From: Lineus longissimus
Taxonomy: Eukaryota > Nemertea > Pilidiophora > Heteronemertea > Lineidae
Assembly (NCBI RefSeq): GCF_910592395.1
Contig: NC_088310.1
Location: 22,079,501 to 22,143,500, forward strand
DNA: 64,000 bases
Direction: 5' to 3'
Shown piece by piece: positions 39,301-54,300 of the stretch. Position 1 is the first letter of the stretch, and the number at the start of each line of letters is the position of its first letter. A program made the position numbers and the translations under genes. The notes under the pieces were generated by a model. It was not told where the DNA came from. It searched no databases and saw only the letters and a program-made list of their open reading frames with translations.

Positions 39301-42300
39301 ATCGATGTTTTCAAGGCACGATTTATGGTGGTCTTATGGTGGGCCTGTCATCATCAGATCTGAAATTCGGTCATTTTAGGAACTTGAAGTTAACATTATT
39401 TCTTTGTGAATGCAGGCAGCTGTAAAAGCACTCCATTACCCTTACCAATGCAATCATTCACCATCAACTATACGAGGTGTTTTGCTTTAAATATGCATTG
39501 CCTATACAGAAAGAAAATAAAAGTATTTAAACACTGCAGTCTCACGATCCAGACATATAGAGCAAATATATATCTGAAAGAGCGAAGCATGAGTGAGAAA
39601 TTTCTTAAGAACTAAAATTTCTTTCCGTAAGAACTAAAATCATATATATACGAATGTCAGATGGGGCATTGTAGACACCTTAAAATGATAAACAGGGAGG
39701 TTATCACTTTCACAGGAACGACGGCTTCCAAACCAGAGAATGATTTGCCCATGGATACCCAGTGTCACAAAGAATGTGAGAACGATAATGACTGTGCGGA
39801 CATGATGCGATGTCAACATCGGGGTTGCAGTAGCAACTGTATGTGCGTCAAGCGTAAGTTCAAAATACTAAGATGTCCTTTCCAATGCCATAACGAAAAG
39901 CTTAACCAAAGTCTGTGACCGACCATACCGAAAAAGTAACAAGCAGGTGCATATGAAATTACTATCGAAGTTTAACTTGCATGACAATACTACACGTACA
40001 TACTATACAAATAGGAGCGTAATGCGCAAAAATATATAAGCTGTTTCCCTTGCAAGTATGCGCAGATCGTAAGAACCGGCATCTTGAACATCAGGGCAAC
40101 ACTCGGCACAAACGACCGAGCTCATGCAGCATACGCCGACTGACTCTGGTATTCGAGGATAAAAGACCGACTACAACAACTTACTGCTGGGAGGGTCTCA
40201 TGCTTCAGCAGCCATTGGATAGAATGTTCCCTTCACCGACAACCTCGTTTCTGGCTGCTGAGTGTGTTCTCCCGTCCTCCAAGCTTTTGCGCTCCACTGA
40301 CAAAAAAGTCCGACAAATGATAAATACAACTAAACGATTTCATATTTTAGAAATTCTCCTAAACAAATATTGTTTTTGCGTCCTTACTCCCACGCGTTTG
40401 CGTCTCCACTATCGGGCTCCACATTGGAGCATCTCAAAGTCTTTGGGGTAAGACTGAATCGATGTTTTGCGGTTTACAGAGAAGGTTACGGGATGTCACC
40501 TTGAATTGAAACAACAAATACAGGTTCTCCGCCACAACCCAGATCAACCGACCTTCCTCCCGAGGTAAGAGACTGAAATGTTGCCGTTGCCTTATAACGT
40601 GGTCGTCTCGACATCGCTTCTGGATCTGTTCATGCTCCTCTGTAGTCTGACGGAGATATGAAAAGAATTTTGTTTAATCTTGTATCTCTCCATGAAGTCT
40701 CTAGCATCAGGTGCACCAGAATCAGATAGATATTTACGATAATGGCAGAAATATACACCAGGATATAATGATTATGCTGGCGTGCTATCTGTTGTGAGGA
40801 TTATCAGCAAACACTACCCTGTCGTTCCAGGTGTAATAAGGATGGCACATACCAGGTAGTACAACTGCACGATTCCCTTGGACTGAGCTGGTGCGTCCAA
40901 CCTGATGGCCAAAAGATAAGTGGAGTACAAAGGGGAGAAATCAGCTGCAGTTGTGAGTATTTTTTCCTAATTCTAACTGTGGGTGATGAGGTTACCAGGC
41001 ATGTTGAAAGAACAAAAACTGATGTATTGGGGACCGTATGAATGAGCTAGGGATAGAGAGGCGTAGTAGGCCTATATTGAAAATCCCCAGCTGGTTAAGA
41101 GGATGAAAGTTCCTGTACCGGTGCAGAACCAATTTCTATAGACTGTTTACTTCGGTCGGCCCACGACTCGATGTTGCAGAAGCGTCATCAACAAGCCTAC
41201 TATAAACTCTGCAGGCTTATATTTTCACACGACACTGGTAGTATCTCGATGCATACCACCATTATATACCCTTACTAGTTTTGAATTTGAACAGAAAATG
41301 TTTTAAAAGTACATGTATAAAAGCCGAAGACCGAGACAAAATGGCTCTTCGCCCGTATGAATACGATACTCTTACGGTCAATGAGGAAATGATAAAGGTA
41401 AACATACCATTGAAAATATTTCGAAGCGCAATTCCATTTTGTGGGCATTAGTCTTGCGTCCTCCAAAATTCTGTCTAGCGCAACATGGTCCGCCTGATAG
41501 GTTCACAAAAAGACCAACAATGTATTAAAGAAAGTGGCCTAGCACCACACCCCTCTGGCTTGGCACACATGCACGTGTGGTGTTCACCGTGCTAATGGCA
41601 TGTTTTCCGGATGGAACTATTAAAATGAGGGAGGTTTGCTTATTTTCATAAAATATGCGAACGTCACTAAAAATAGATCAATAGGGTGAGCCAACCAAGT
41701 GGACTTGAATCCATCCCCATTCAGCTTGTCAGTGGATGTTGTATGTAATCGGGAGGGATTCATACTCGAAACAAACAATTTTTCTGCACTAGCTGCCTCC
41801 TGTGGTTGCGGTCAGTGTGTGGTCACCTGGGGAATGATTCCTACTGGAGACCAATTTTAGTCATCTACGAGGGATTCATACTGGAGATAAACCATTCAGC
41901 ATATACCCTGTTGATGTTGTCACCTGGGGACTGATTCATACTGGAGATAAACCATTCAGAATAATGGATTCTGTGGTTGTGGTCACCTGGGGGGAGGGAT
42001 GATTCATACTGCTGATAAATCATTCAGTATGGATTCTGTGGTCGTTGTCACTTGGGGGAATGATTAAACTGCAAATAAACCATTCAATGAGGACTCTTGA
42101 TTTCTAAATCATCTGAGAGAGGGATTCATACTGGAAATAAACGATTTAGTGTGGACTTTGTGGTTGCTTCACCTGGGAGAGGGATTCATAATGGAGATAA
42201 ACCATTTGGTATTGACTCGGCATGGTTGCTGTCACCTGGGAGGGATTCATACTGGAGATAAACCATTTGGTATTGACTAGGCATGGTTGCTGTCAATTGT

Positions 42301-45300
42301 GAGGGATTCATACTGGAGATACACCATTTAGTATTGACTCTGCACGGTTGCTGTCACCTGGGGGAGGGATTCATACAGGAGATAAACCCTTTTGTATTGA
42401 CTCGGCTTGGTTGCTGTCACCTGGGAGGGATTCATACTGGAGATAAACCATTTGGTATTGACTCGGCATGGTTGCTGTCACCTGGGGGGGGGGGGGGTTC
42501 ATACTGGAGATAAACCATTTTGTATTGACTCTGCATGGTTGTTGTCACCTGGGAGGGATTCATACTGGAGATAAACCATTTAGTATTGACTCTGCATGGT
42601 TGCTGTCACCTGGGGGAGGGATTCATACAGGAGATAAACCATTCAGTATGGACCCTTGTGATTGTGGTCATCTTTACCCAAATTCTTCAAATCAGTCAGA
42701 TTGTGAACGAAGGATGCTCGATTTCCTGTGTTTGTCCTCAAGAAATAACATATAATGTATAGTTTTCCTTCCCTTTTCAGCCAAAATCCTGCCTCAGAAT
42801 GACGAACCAGGTAATAAATATAATAAATTGCCTAGTTAAGACATTAAGTTTAGCACTGTTTCTAACCGTTTTTCCCTTTGCTGTTGAGAAGACCAATTAT
42901 TGGTCACATTTGGCCCATATGAACAAGTACTCTATCATACACAATTCATGGTTCATGCATTAGTGTCTAAAGTATTGCTCTGTTTCAGTTTGTGCTGTTG
43001 GTGAGAAAGTGCATAACTGTCCCCCTAAAATGTGCACGATATTCAAGAAGCTGTGCCCCGGTGACCCGGCTGCAGTCTGTCGTGTCCACCCTTGTAATGG
43101 ATGTTTCGTAAAATTCTTCAACGGAACTACCAGTGCAACCTGTAATGGAAGTAAGTAAACTCATAATCTATGTCGATTTCTCTCATTACCTTTCTCTGCC
43201 ATTGTCTCCAAATTGAATTACACCTGACATGTTGGTTCGATACCCTTACAAAATCTGTATCCCTGGTAGATCTAACGTTAACAAATGTCTTTTTTATCAG
43301 CCAAGCCCTGTTTGACAGAGAAAGTAGCTGAGTTGAAACAGAAGGCTTTCAAGGCAATGCAAATGATGATGAACATGGAGAAAGAAGAGTTGGATATGAT
43401 AAGCAACGGCCTATACCTGATGCACTCTGGGCGAGGCAATGAAGTTAAAATGATGATAGGTGAGGTGATACTCATTCTAGTCTAACAAGAAAGAAGAAAG
43501 TTTTCGTCTATACCATGTACGAATACAGGCTATACAAGAACAAGGGATCATTCTTCACTGTGCAGGGTATTCTCTACTAGAACATTATGTCGAATAACAG
43601 GCAAAAGACTTTGATGTATGTGCTATATATAACTGTTTCAGAACTCCATACATGGTGTAACAAAACTTCAACCCAAGTCCAGGTAATGAGTAGCATATTT
43701 TGAAATGTATACCACTGGTAATTATAGTTCCTTGATAAGGTTGCCGAGTTCCAATCATGGTTTGATGGCTTCTGAAACACAGAGGAGGACGCTGTTTCAA
43801 ACAGATAAACCTTACCGCATTCGTATTTTCGTATTTTTTGATACAGAATTTCTCTATATCTTTGCAGGAGATTTCATGACAGAGAATTTCATGTCCATAT
43901 TAAATGAAATGGAAATGGCGAAGAAGACCATGCCAGATCCACCTGGAACTGGATTCACAAAGAAACCAAACACGACCACGACCAGGGAACCTGTGAAAGC
44001 ATCAGAGGTTATGTTCAAATGTCGCTTGGAAAGGATGATGTTCAAGGTCAAACAGTTCCACAAGAAAATGACTTGCAAGGGTTTCGGTGTCTCTGATGAC
44101 TTTGTTGGAGAGATCATACGCATGGGAATAGGGAAGTTCCTGTCCAGTATCTTAGGGAAAACAATGCGTATGCCCATGGGTATGGGTGAGGGACTTGGCA
44201 TTGGTAAACCCAAAGGTGGAGAGGGCATGGGAGGGGGTTTATTTGGTCTGATTGAGGACAACTTCATGGACATGCCTGAGCCTGATATAGATGCTATGCC
44301 TGAAAAGATGAAGGAAATATTAGTAAAGATGCTTGGCGGTGATGGTGGTGAAGGAATGCCATGTGCTAAAGGTAATGCCTCGACACCAAGGCCAAATGTA
44401 AACTGCTCAAATCACACCTCATCAGGAAAGCCCTCAGGAACTTCTTCAGGAGGTGGGGGAGGAACTGGAGTATGTGCAGGTCAAACATCAACACTGATGC
44501 CTCCTAATTGTGGCAATGCATCTGAGCAGATGATGCACAAGTATGACAGAAAAGACTTAGATCTGTATTTCTTCGAAATGGAACATCGTGACGATGATGT
44601 ATTCTGCCTCCATAGTGATATGAAGATGGAAAATTACAATGAAGAAAAGATGTGGAAAATAATGCAGAACTTGACTTGTGAGTTTGTATTCTGTTTTTAG
44701 ATTAGAACACAATCAAGGCATTTCATCATGAGGAAAAATGACAATTATGAGATATATAAATATAATTCTCTCCATTCCAAATGTGATCAAAACTAGAGGA
44801 ATAGATATCTCTCTCTCTGCCTCACTCATCTGGCCACGCCAACTGCTTTAAGATCCAATAACAGTCTGTACATAGGCATCAAGTTTATTTCTTGCCTCCC
44901 TGATCTGACTAGATCAAAATCCACCATGATAGAGATCTTGAATAATTTCAAAATTGTGTCCAATGCTAACAACAGCTCCTCTTGTCTTACTATTAAGGAC
45001 AATACATTCTATTGTTTCATGTCTTCCACATAATTCAAGATATCCGAACTGATATTTGTTCTTCAGATTTCTGCAACATGCCACCCCCGGATCTGAAACA
45101 ATGCACAAGAGAACAAGCCAGGAATAAGAATAAGACTGTGCCTGAACAAGACTGCAAACCAAAGGACCTAATCACACTTGTGAAGTCTGTATTCCTTGGA
45201 CAAAATTCATATAAAATGAGGACGAGGTATTATTACAATTCAACGTCAAAGACTTGTAAGAAATACGAGGACACAGGATGTGGGAGAAATGCAACTGATT

Positions 45301-48300
45301 TCACAACTATGCTTGGGTGTGAGATGATCTGCAAAAGTAAGTCAAGAAGGCTCCTAACTTATTGTTTCTGCAGATAATACTTCAGAACATTCCTTGTGAC
45401 AACACCAGAAGATGACTTGCTATAACGAAATGATCTTTTCAAAAAATGGACTAAATGAGCACATTTAAATGTGACAAGTCACTGATCAAACCAGTCTGTA
45501 CATTTACACAGCATTGATATAATATACTATTGAGATTGAAATAGTTTTGACCTTTTTTTATCTGTGTGACACCGAAATGTTTGTTTTGTCTTTGCATTTA
45601 GATGCGTCTCTGTTTGAGGGAAAATTTGCCACCAAGTGTAATGGGACTACCGGCGGCTTCATGTCCAGGCAGTGTAAGAATGGCATGTGCTGGTGCCTCA
45701 AGGATGGCAAGCCAGTTGACAGTACGCTCAGTTGGGGACCGATTGAATGTGACATGTCTGGAAAGAGGTTGAAGCCACTGAATGACCAAAATCTTATCAG
45801 TAAGTTTAGAAGAAATGCATCCAAATAATGGTGTATGCTTTCAGTCATCCAGTTTTCAATAACCTTAGAGAGCAATGGCTTCCTCAGGACTGACGTTAGA
45901 TATATAGATGTTCAGGCTGATAGTGTCAGGAGTACCAGTTTGGTTTTGACTCATTTTTATATTTTTTTCGTATAGAATGCAGTAGTGGGAACCAACCCGA
46001 AGTCGCTAAATGCCTTCCAGCATGTCGGGACAAGCCAATGTGCTGGACTGCTGAAGGAAAAGAAGCTATCTGTGTGGCTAATCCCTGCAATGGCTGTATG
46101 GCAACCTTTCAGACGTATGACGGAAAAAGTGCTACTTGTATCGATAAAGGTATCTATTCCATTATAGACCATGCATGGTGTGATTTCTCAGTGATGAAAA
46201 TGGAAAAAAGCTTTGACTCTTTTACAGCTTTGGAATTGTTTCCTTTTGTCATTGTACATGTAGCCTGTTAAGCCACTGCACAGGGACCAAAGCAGGTTAA
46301 ACATGTACTCATCAGGGGTACTAAGAATTCGGGGCTAGTGATTGCCCCCAAAATTACAAGAATTATGATGATTGTTATGACTCTTTCAGATAGAATGGCA
46401 GCTACTCGATTTTTGGAAATCATTTTTGTCTGTTTTGTGACTGTCGCATATGTGTCATCCGGAATCTCTTCTGCTTTCAGTAGAAATGTGCCAATTCAAA
46501 GCAGCAGATTATGCCACTCCAGACTCTAAGGGTTGCTTCAAACTGCAGTGGCGTTATGATGCCACCAGCTCCAAGTGTAAACCATTCACAAATAATCGCT
46601 GCGATGCAAAGTATGTCAAGTTCCGAAGTGCTAAGATGTGTCAACACATGTGTATCAACCCTCAGTGTAAGTTGTATTACAATTTCCCTTACTTTTTCAT
46701 GGAAGCTGATGAATGGTATGAAAATCCTTTAACGTTTTTGAGCAATTTCAGTGTCAGCACATTGAGACAGACATTTCCATTTATCTGGCCTCAAATGTGC
46801 ATTTCCTAGCTCTTGCATCAGGGTAAAGTTATTAGTATTCGGTCAATTCTGTAATTTCAGTTATTTCTGTGATTCTGTTGCGTAGTTGCTGATTAGAAAA
46901 GAAGAAGAAAATTACATATATAAGTTCTCATGTCAAGGATGCAAATAGCCCCCCCCCCCCCACATCCTTTGGGGAAAATATTTGAAATTGACTTTAGAAA
47001 GCCCTTTAGCTTAAAGATAATTTGAAAATTAAACAGAAAATCCTTCGTTTTATTGAAAAAGGACCCTCATTTTGAAAATCGCCAACGCCTAAGCTGATGT
47101 GATTAGTCTCATACCAATCCTTTGGTTAAAAGAAATTTGTTCTCTCTAGCCTCCCCAATCAAGTGCAAAAGTTCAACAGACCAACCAAAGGTTTGCTATC
47201 CAAGCCCATGTCCAAAGAGTTGTCCAAAGGGAGTGAGGTGTATTGTTGACCATTGTACTTGTACCTTCAAGTTATATGACATGAATGGTGGAAAGGAAAT
47301 ACAAAAATGTGAAGATGCTCGAGGTAAGGTTTGAAGTTACTGCCACTTTAAAGTAGATCAGGCTCTCTGTTGGAGGGTACACGGGTTCAGAATAAATTAG
47401 CGTACCCTTAAGGAAGTTGAGGGTTAATTTTATGTTCCCAAAACAAAATTTTGTGTTGTTAACTATGCAAGGGAACAGGTATTTTGTCAGATGACGCTTA
47501 ATCCTAATGCCATAATTCCACCAGTGTTTGGTCCTTTAGCTAAATTTCCTTCTCATTTTGTAGTTGGTAAACTTGGCCCTGATGGGATTGCACAGAATGA
47601 ACAGTTCATGGCCTTCAACAAGACATGCATGGTCAGCGGAACAGACCATGGTAAGATGATACTTTAGATACCAGAGACGTATAACTCAGGAAAGCAGGCG
47701 GGCTACTGCTCCCTGACGTCGGCTTATAACATGTTTTTTTATGCAGATATTGGACAAAAAAGGGGTGCTCTCTCCCCTGATCACCAAAAAGTTAAATACT
47801 GCCCTGGATAAGTACCACATTTTGTCAGTGTATCATCTGTTGTTTTTGGAAAGGACAACTAGGCTCTTATGTTTTTCCTTTTCCAGATACATTCAAGAAA
47901 TGCCTCAGTGACCGATATGTTCTCTTACAAAAGTTGCCAAGCAAAGAGCTCATGATGGCTGCCCATGACACCCTCAAAATTGAGCATCTGTCCTCCCTCA
48001 CAAAGTGTCAGGCTGTATGTGCTGATTGTGCTAACACAACGTGTCCCTTTGGGTTTGCTTACAAACGAGTGAATGATGTTATGTGCCAGGATGGGTGCAC
48101 CTGTGTCAAGACTAACCCTTGCCCTGTAAGTACTTTTGTTTGTGACATTCAGTTAAACAGCATTTGTGTCATGGATGTCTTGAAGTAAGGTTTGTGGCAT
48201 TCAGTTAAACAGCATTTGTGTCATGGATGTCTTGAAGTAAGGTTTATCCTTTGATTCTAATCCTGTGGCTGGGCCCTGAAACCTAAAAATGACTTCTTCC

Positions 48301-51300
48301 TTACTCAGTGACTTTGAAAGCCAATACAGTATTGTAAATAAGTATTGGTATGAATACTGCTTTTGCAAATATAACTATTAGTTAATGCAGCTAAAACTCC
48401 ATCTATGTTAACCGTGTTATGAATACATTGCCAAACATCTTTTATTTCCAGGCACTGAACTGCAAGTCTGGTGAAAAATGTGTTATGAGTGGACAAAACA
48501 TGCCATTTGGTCCAGTTGCTGAGTGTGTGAAAGGTAAGTAGTTCATTAATTTTGTGAGGCGTCGGATGGTCTAGCATTTCTAGATGTCAAGCTCAGTCAA
48601 ACTCAAATTATATTCCTGGGAGACAGTTTCAGTTGCAATTGTTTATTGTAAATGCTTATAAAAATTATACCATCTACATATCATAATGACCTTTTTTCAG
48701 AAAACAAACCCTGGAAATGTCCATGTGTCAGACCTCCATACGCCGGCGTCTCATGTGAGATGAAATGCAAAGACGACGGTGACTGCCCGTCCAAAGACAA
48801 ATGCTGTAGCACAGCATGTGGAAGAAGCTGCATGAAAACTGAGGAGAGCATTGTTGCTGGTAGGTCCTGGCTGTTCACTCAGAGCTCTTATCCATGTTAT
48901 ACTTGCTAAGGATATCAGCCTCCACAGTTCTTTCTGTTGGGTATGTTTGACAAAAACACTGAGATCTACTATTAATGAGTGTCTGAAGCATGCTAAAAAG
49001 TTCATACAGGATAACCGTGGACAAAAATCCGATCCAAATAACATCAGCTGAAGATGGCAGCAGTAAGACTGAATGACCAATTGGCAGAAACCACAGAGAA
49101 TGAACCCAAAGGAGAACTGTGTTTTGTTTTTTTTGCTGATAACCTTTCCTAACTCTGGCAGGCTACCTGAAATCCACCATCCCAATGATGCGAAGCAATC
49201 CATGTGTCAACATGATGAATACGCCAAGTTTTAGGATTCCTAAATTCGACTTCTGCAAGGTGAAAATGTGTTCAACTGAGAAGGACTGCGATGGCAATCA
49301 CTACTGCCAAGCTCCATTTTCAATGTTACCAACAACAATGCGCATATGCTGTCCGAAACTAAAAACAAGTAAGTCTCAGTTTATCATGTTTTAAAAAGTT
49401 TCCTGCCAACAATGCCGGCCTCTCAAAGTCCTCCACGTCACTCAAATGATCACCTGACCAAGACAATATGGTAATAATATGGGCAGCAACATTAGAGGAA
49501 TGAATCGCATGATATATTTCATGATCTGCAACTAAAAAAAGGCTGGGTTTATATATGATTCACATTAACATGATTCACTTGTCACGAGCCTGTTCGTTGA
49601 CATAGGCGAAAAAAAATAAACAGATGACATGACAGTGAGAAGTGACATTGTGAATCCTACATGTGTGTACCCACTTTGGAAATAACTTGTTTGTTCTTAA
49701 AAGTGGCATCACAAGTGACAGCGTGAACTCTATAAACCCAGCGTAACAGCACAGACAATCTAATGATAACTTAACAATTTCTTCAGTTACAGTATCATTG
49801 TTCAATTATGGACCTAAAGCCAGTCAAATTAACGTGTAGACCTCCATGGTCCTGGGTACAACTCCTGCCCAAATACTTCTACGTATTAAACTAATCAATT
49901 TTCTTTTCATACAGAGCCTTGTCTATTGAAGTGTCCATCAAATCAAACATGCCAATTTGAAGTTGCTCCATGTCTAGTACCACCCTGCCCAAGATTTCCA
50001 AAATGCAAAGGTATGACATGAATGGATATTGGGGACTTGTTGTATCATAATACAGAGGTACTAGTGCATCATTTACGACCCCCACTTCGACTGCAATGTG
50101 GTGATGGCCTATTGAGAGAAATAGAAATTCACAAAAAATTATTTACTGATGTTTGGTTACGCTTGGACCCAAAATGTAATTGCAAAAGAAGGTATACAAA
50201 AACACTTTTTTCATTCCAGATCCATGTGCTCTCAATTGTAAACCTGGCTTGATGTGCAGATTTGTGCAAGTCCAATGTGTCCGTGCACCCTGTCCACCGC
50301 AGCCACAATGCGTGGGTTAGTATACTGAAAACCACAAAGTTTTTGCGCCTCTTAAATTATTGTTCACCCAAAAAAATAGGTTGAAGTTTTTTGCAGATTT
50401 CACATCAAGCTACCGGTATTTCTGATAACTGCCAAAATGACTTAACTGAATTTTAACTGAACAGTTCACTTGATCCCGACTTATTCATGTAATAGAAATA
50501 TCAGCTATAAACTATCATAAGCATAAATGGTAGCCTTCTATTACTCAACAGTCTTGAAAGTCCTTTCAATAAGATTATTTTTTATTCTGCAAACTAGGAA
50601 ATTTCAGCAAATTGCAAGCTGCGAAGACGTTTTTATCGTTGTTGAATGTCAAGACGAAGGATGAAACAATCTGATGATCAGCCCTTTTGTGTTTTCTTTT
50701 TCCAAGGTTTTGAAGATGTTCAATGTGTCCAAAACTTAGGCAGTGAAGAACAAAAGAGTTCATGGAAAGTTCTTGGATCAATCTGGCATTGTCCAATTTT
50801 TTGTGTAGAAACTGGATTGTGAATGGGCATCCTAAAGATCATCTAATCAATAACCATAAACGTGCTGACAATGCCCACCATTATATCCCATTTCATACAC
50901 ATTTTCAGCTGGTGTTGCGAAACAGGCTGACAAGGAACCCAAAAAGGAGAAAGAAGATAGGATGAAAAAAACATTGGAAGGAATGGGACTCAAGTGTATC
51001 AAAGAACGTGAGTGTGTCCTGATAATTTACTGCACCAAATCCTCACAAATTCTTGTGCAACTGATGATAAGGTTTGAATTTCAGACTGCTGACTGCTCAA
51101 AATGTCCTTTTTGTCAAGTGAGTAGTGAATTAGGCGCAGCTTCTATCCCAAAGCATAAATGACCTTATAATGATAGTCTTTGTAAAGCGCTTTATGGCAA
51201 ACCGAGGTCAGTAAATGTGCTATGGAAAAACCTATTATCATGATTATTAGATTGCTTGTATTCAGATTCGTCATATTTCTGAATTACAGTCCCGAGTTGT

Positions 51301-54300
51301 CGTAGACAGTTGGCTGAAAAGGTGATGAAGATGAAGAAAATGCACAAACAACCTGACTTCCTACCAAGGTATTAAATGATTCATGGCATGTTATACTCTG
51401 TACTTCACCATTACCAGCTTTTTGTGACCCCAGGGGGTTAATAAATGCGGATGATTCTCAACCAAAGCTAACTTGGCCGTAATTTGCTTCGCGTCTTATC
51501 GCTCTTTGCTATTTTATACTAAACCTGTACTTTCTGTTTTGTATTGAGCAAATGAAAACCAAGCTCTTGCCATGCAGCCACTTGATGTTGCTGGTCAGAT
51601 GTCTGTGCTATTCACCTGACAATGTCGCCTACCTACATGTACCCTACTGTTCAATCTCGTTTTCAGATGCACGCAAGAGGGCAATTGGCAAGCAGTGCAG
51701 TGCTATGATAACGTTGGTATCTGTTTCTGTGTCAATGACAAGGGTGAACGGCTAAAGGACACTACTGTCCGGGGCATTCCAGATTGCAAGGACATCAAAA
51801 GTAAGTGTACCGATAATAGGTCTTCACAGTCAAAGATGCCAGACAATACCTCAAAAATATCGGTGAACTCAATAATTAGTGGAATATTAAGTGAAGCATG
51901 AGGTGCATTGTAGGGCCATCACTGCAATAAACTGTTACTGATGTTAGCATATAATTTGCAAAGGAGAGTAAAAGCTTAAGCTTTGAAAATCTTTGCCTAA
52001 ATGAATTCACATGACATTGCTCAGTTTCAAACATCTCCATTATCATTGTATTTCATTTTGAATTTAATTTACCTTTTCAGCAAAGACAGTTGATACAGAA
52101 CCCTATGATGGTAAGAAAATTGTACAGATTTTCCTGACATTTTCCAGTTCCTTGAATGAATTACAAAACTTGGTTGTGGTATTGATTTCAAGCTTCAGAA
52201 TCTCAAGGCAGAGAGTCTCATCCTTTGATTATAAGAATATAACTTGACAATTAGAATATACCAGTATTATTTGACAAAGGAAATCTAATCATATCAATCA
52301 TTAGATAAACTTTATCAAATTAAACTCAAATAAAATATTATCAAACTTGTTGTTTGACAAATGTCAAAATTCATTTTCAGATGCAAATGTTTGAGATAAA
52401 TTCTTTCATCTCTTGATGTCTTGATTTGCAGTTTGTCAAGGCCAAGGCACTCCACTAATGTGTAACCCCACGATGTGCATGCAAATGGGAAACGGCTGCC
52501 CTAAGCATCCAACCGCTGTGTGCCGTATCAACCCCTGTGGTACCAAGTGTAAAACTGAATACTTCTTGACAGGTTCTACTCAAGTAACTGATTGCTATCC
52601 AGGTAGGTGAAGCCATTATTTCTGGTTGTGTTGTACACGTAGACTGGAATTGAAGTCAATCTTTGTTAGGACTTCAGTTTTCTGGCTGTCAATGCAGATG
52701 AGATTTGTTCCAATCTTAACAAATTCTGAGTCCTGATTCCTCATATTACAGTAGATTAAACCTCCAGTGGCGGCATGCTTGCTAAGTGCTCCAGCTAATT
52801 CGGCCCACTTTGGGTGGACTCCGAAATGTAAGGTGACCCAGCCGCGTCGGCACTGAACAAATTAAGAAAGAACTAAGCTGCTGGAGACAGAAGGGAATGG
52901 AGGTTACCTCATTGTTGACATAATAGATCATCGATTAGACATCAGAGGTTAATAAAATGTTTAGTAATTGGCATAAAATTCCTTCCTAATTTAGCTATCG
53001 GTATTTTAATGAAAAATTGTTGTTTGCCACGACAGACACAAGTGCCACATCCTGCCAGAGTAGACGTGTGGCAGCGATGCATATTCAACATCTAAACAGT
53101 ATCATCAACATGAAAGGCACGATGATGAAAGAAATGCTGATGAAGCATATGCCAGACATCATTTTCATGCTCCACTCTGGAATGCTGGGAAATGTGGCTA
53201 GAATATTCCGTGAGTTGCCTTTGAATTCTACATGTATGTAAATTGAATTGAGACCTTGGTTCAAGGAACTGTGACTTTACATGAAATTGTTGCAAACTGA
53301 TCTGAAATTTCTATGACATATTTCGACAGCTTTGATAGTTGAAACCATTTTGAAATATTTTAGTTTTAAAATGCAGAGTTTATCAATGAAACACCTGTGC
53401 ATGGTCTGCATTGATACATCACATCAATTAGACAGGAAAAGCTTCCCTAGTTTGTTGAGCCAAACTACAGTATATACTGGAAGGAAACAGTTGCAGACTA
53501 TTATTGAATTCTAAGTGGTCCTTGAATTGCTGGAAAATGATGCAAGCTGATGAATTGATGTTATTTATCTAGGTGACGTGGTACAGAACAACAAAGACAT
53601 GGAAGGACCATCCATGCCTAGTTTGTTCCGTGATGCTCTAAAACCATGCAAACCACCTGCAATGAAGTGGGAAGAAAAGTTCGAACTTGTTGAAGAAATG
53701 CTTGAATGTACCAAAATGGAACCGATGAAGGACCTTATCTTTGGTCTTATTAAAAATGTTGTGGGCGATGACAAAAAAGACCCAGAAGACAAGATGGAGA
53801 ATTTTGCTGGTCTTGATATGATGTTTAGTGGTATGATGGCAATGGAAAAAGGAAAGGGTGTTGAAATGAGTGAAGGACAAGATAAAGGTGAATACAAGGA
53901 GATGGGCGGCCGGGAGGAAATGGGCAGTAGTGATCGTATGATGGATATGTTTGGTGAGGATCTTTTCGCCATTGATGCAAAGAAGTACAGCTTCATCGGC
54001 AAAATGGGTGTTGGTCAAGATTGTCCTAAAATGGCAGACAAAGACAAGGAAGGAGAGATGGATGAGAAAAAGAAGAAAATGGAATCGATGACTAGTAAGC
54101 TATTTTCCCATAGCGAGGGTTTATGTATTCTTCTACAGTGCCAAGAAGGGTTATTGGCCAAGTAATGGTATCTCAAGAAGAGAGAATGTTTAATCACAAG
54201 GCATTGTTTTTTCACACTGGAAGGGGTCTTTTGGCATAGCCGGGCCTCCGCACCAGATAGGTGTCCGAGTTGATTAAATGGTTAGGACAGTGGAAGAGTA

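Noticed and set aside
39416-39474. Possible exon GSCKSTPLPLPMQSF... after a TGCAG acceptor
   Set aside because: Its best donor would end at phase 2, but the next good exon (39716) needs phase 1. The frame works without it.
40050-40451. 133-residue plus-strand frame in an intron
   Set aside because: Low-quality composition, no cassette phase, not needed between exons 39716 and 40480.
42283-42762. Overlapping plus-strand frames in the intron
   Set aside because: They are translations of the minisatellite; the unit is not a multiple of three, so no frame is maintained.
43854-44273. Minus-strand frame of 139 residues, Pro/Met-rich
   Set aside because: Mirror of the Met/Gly-rich long exon on the plus strand.
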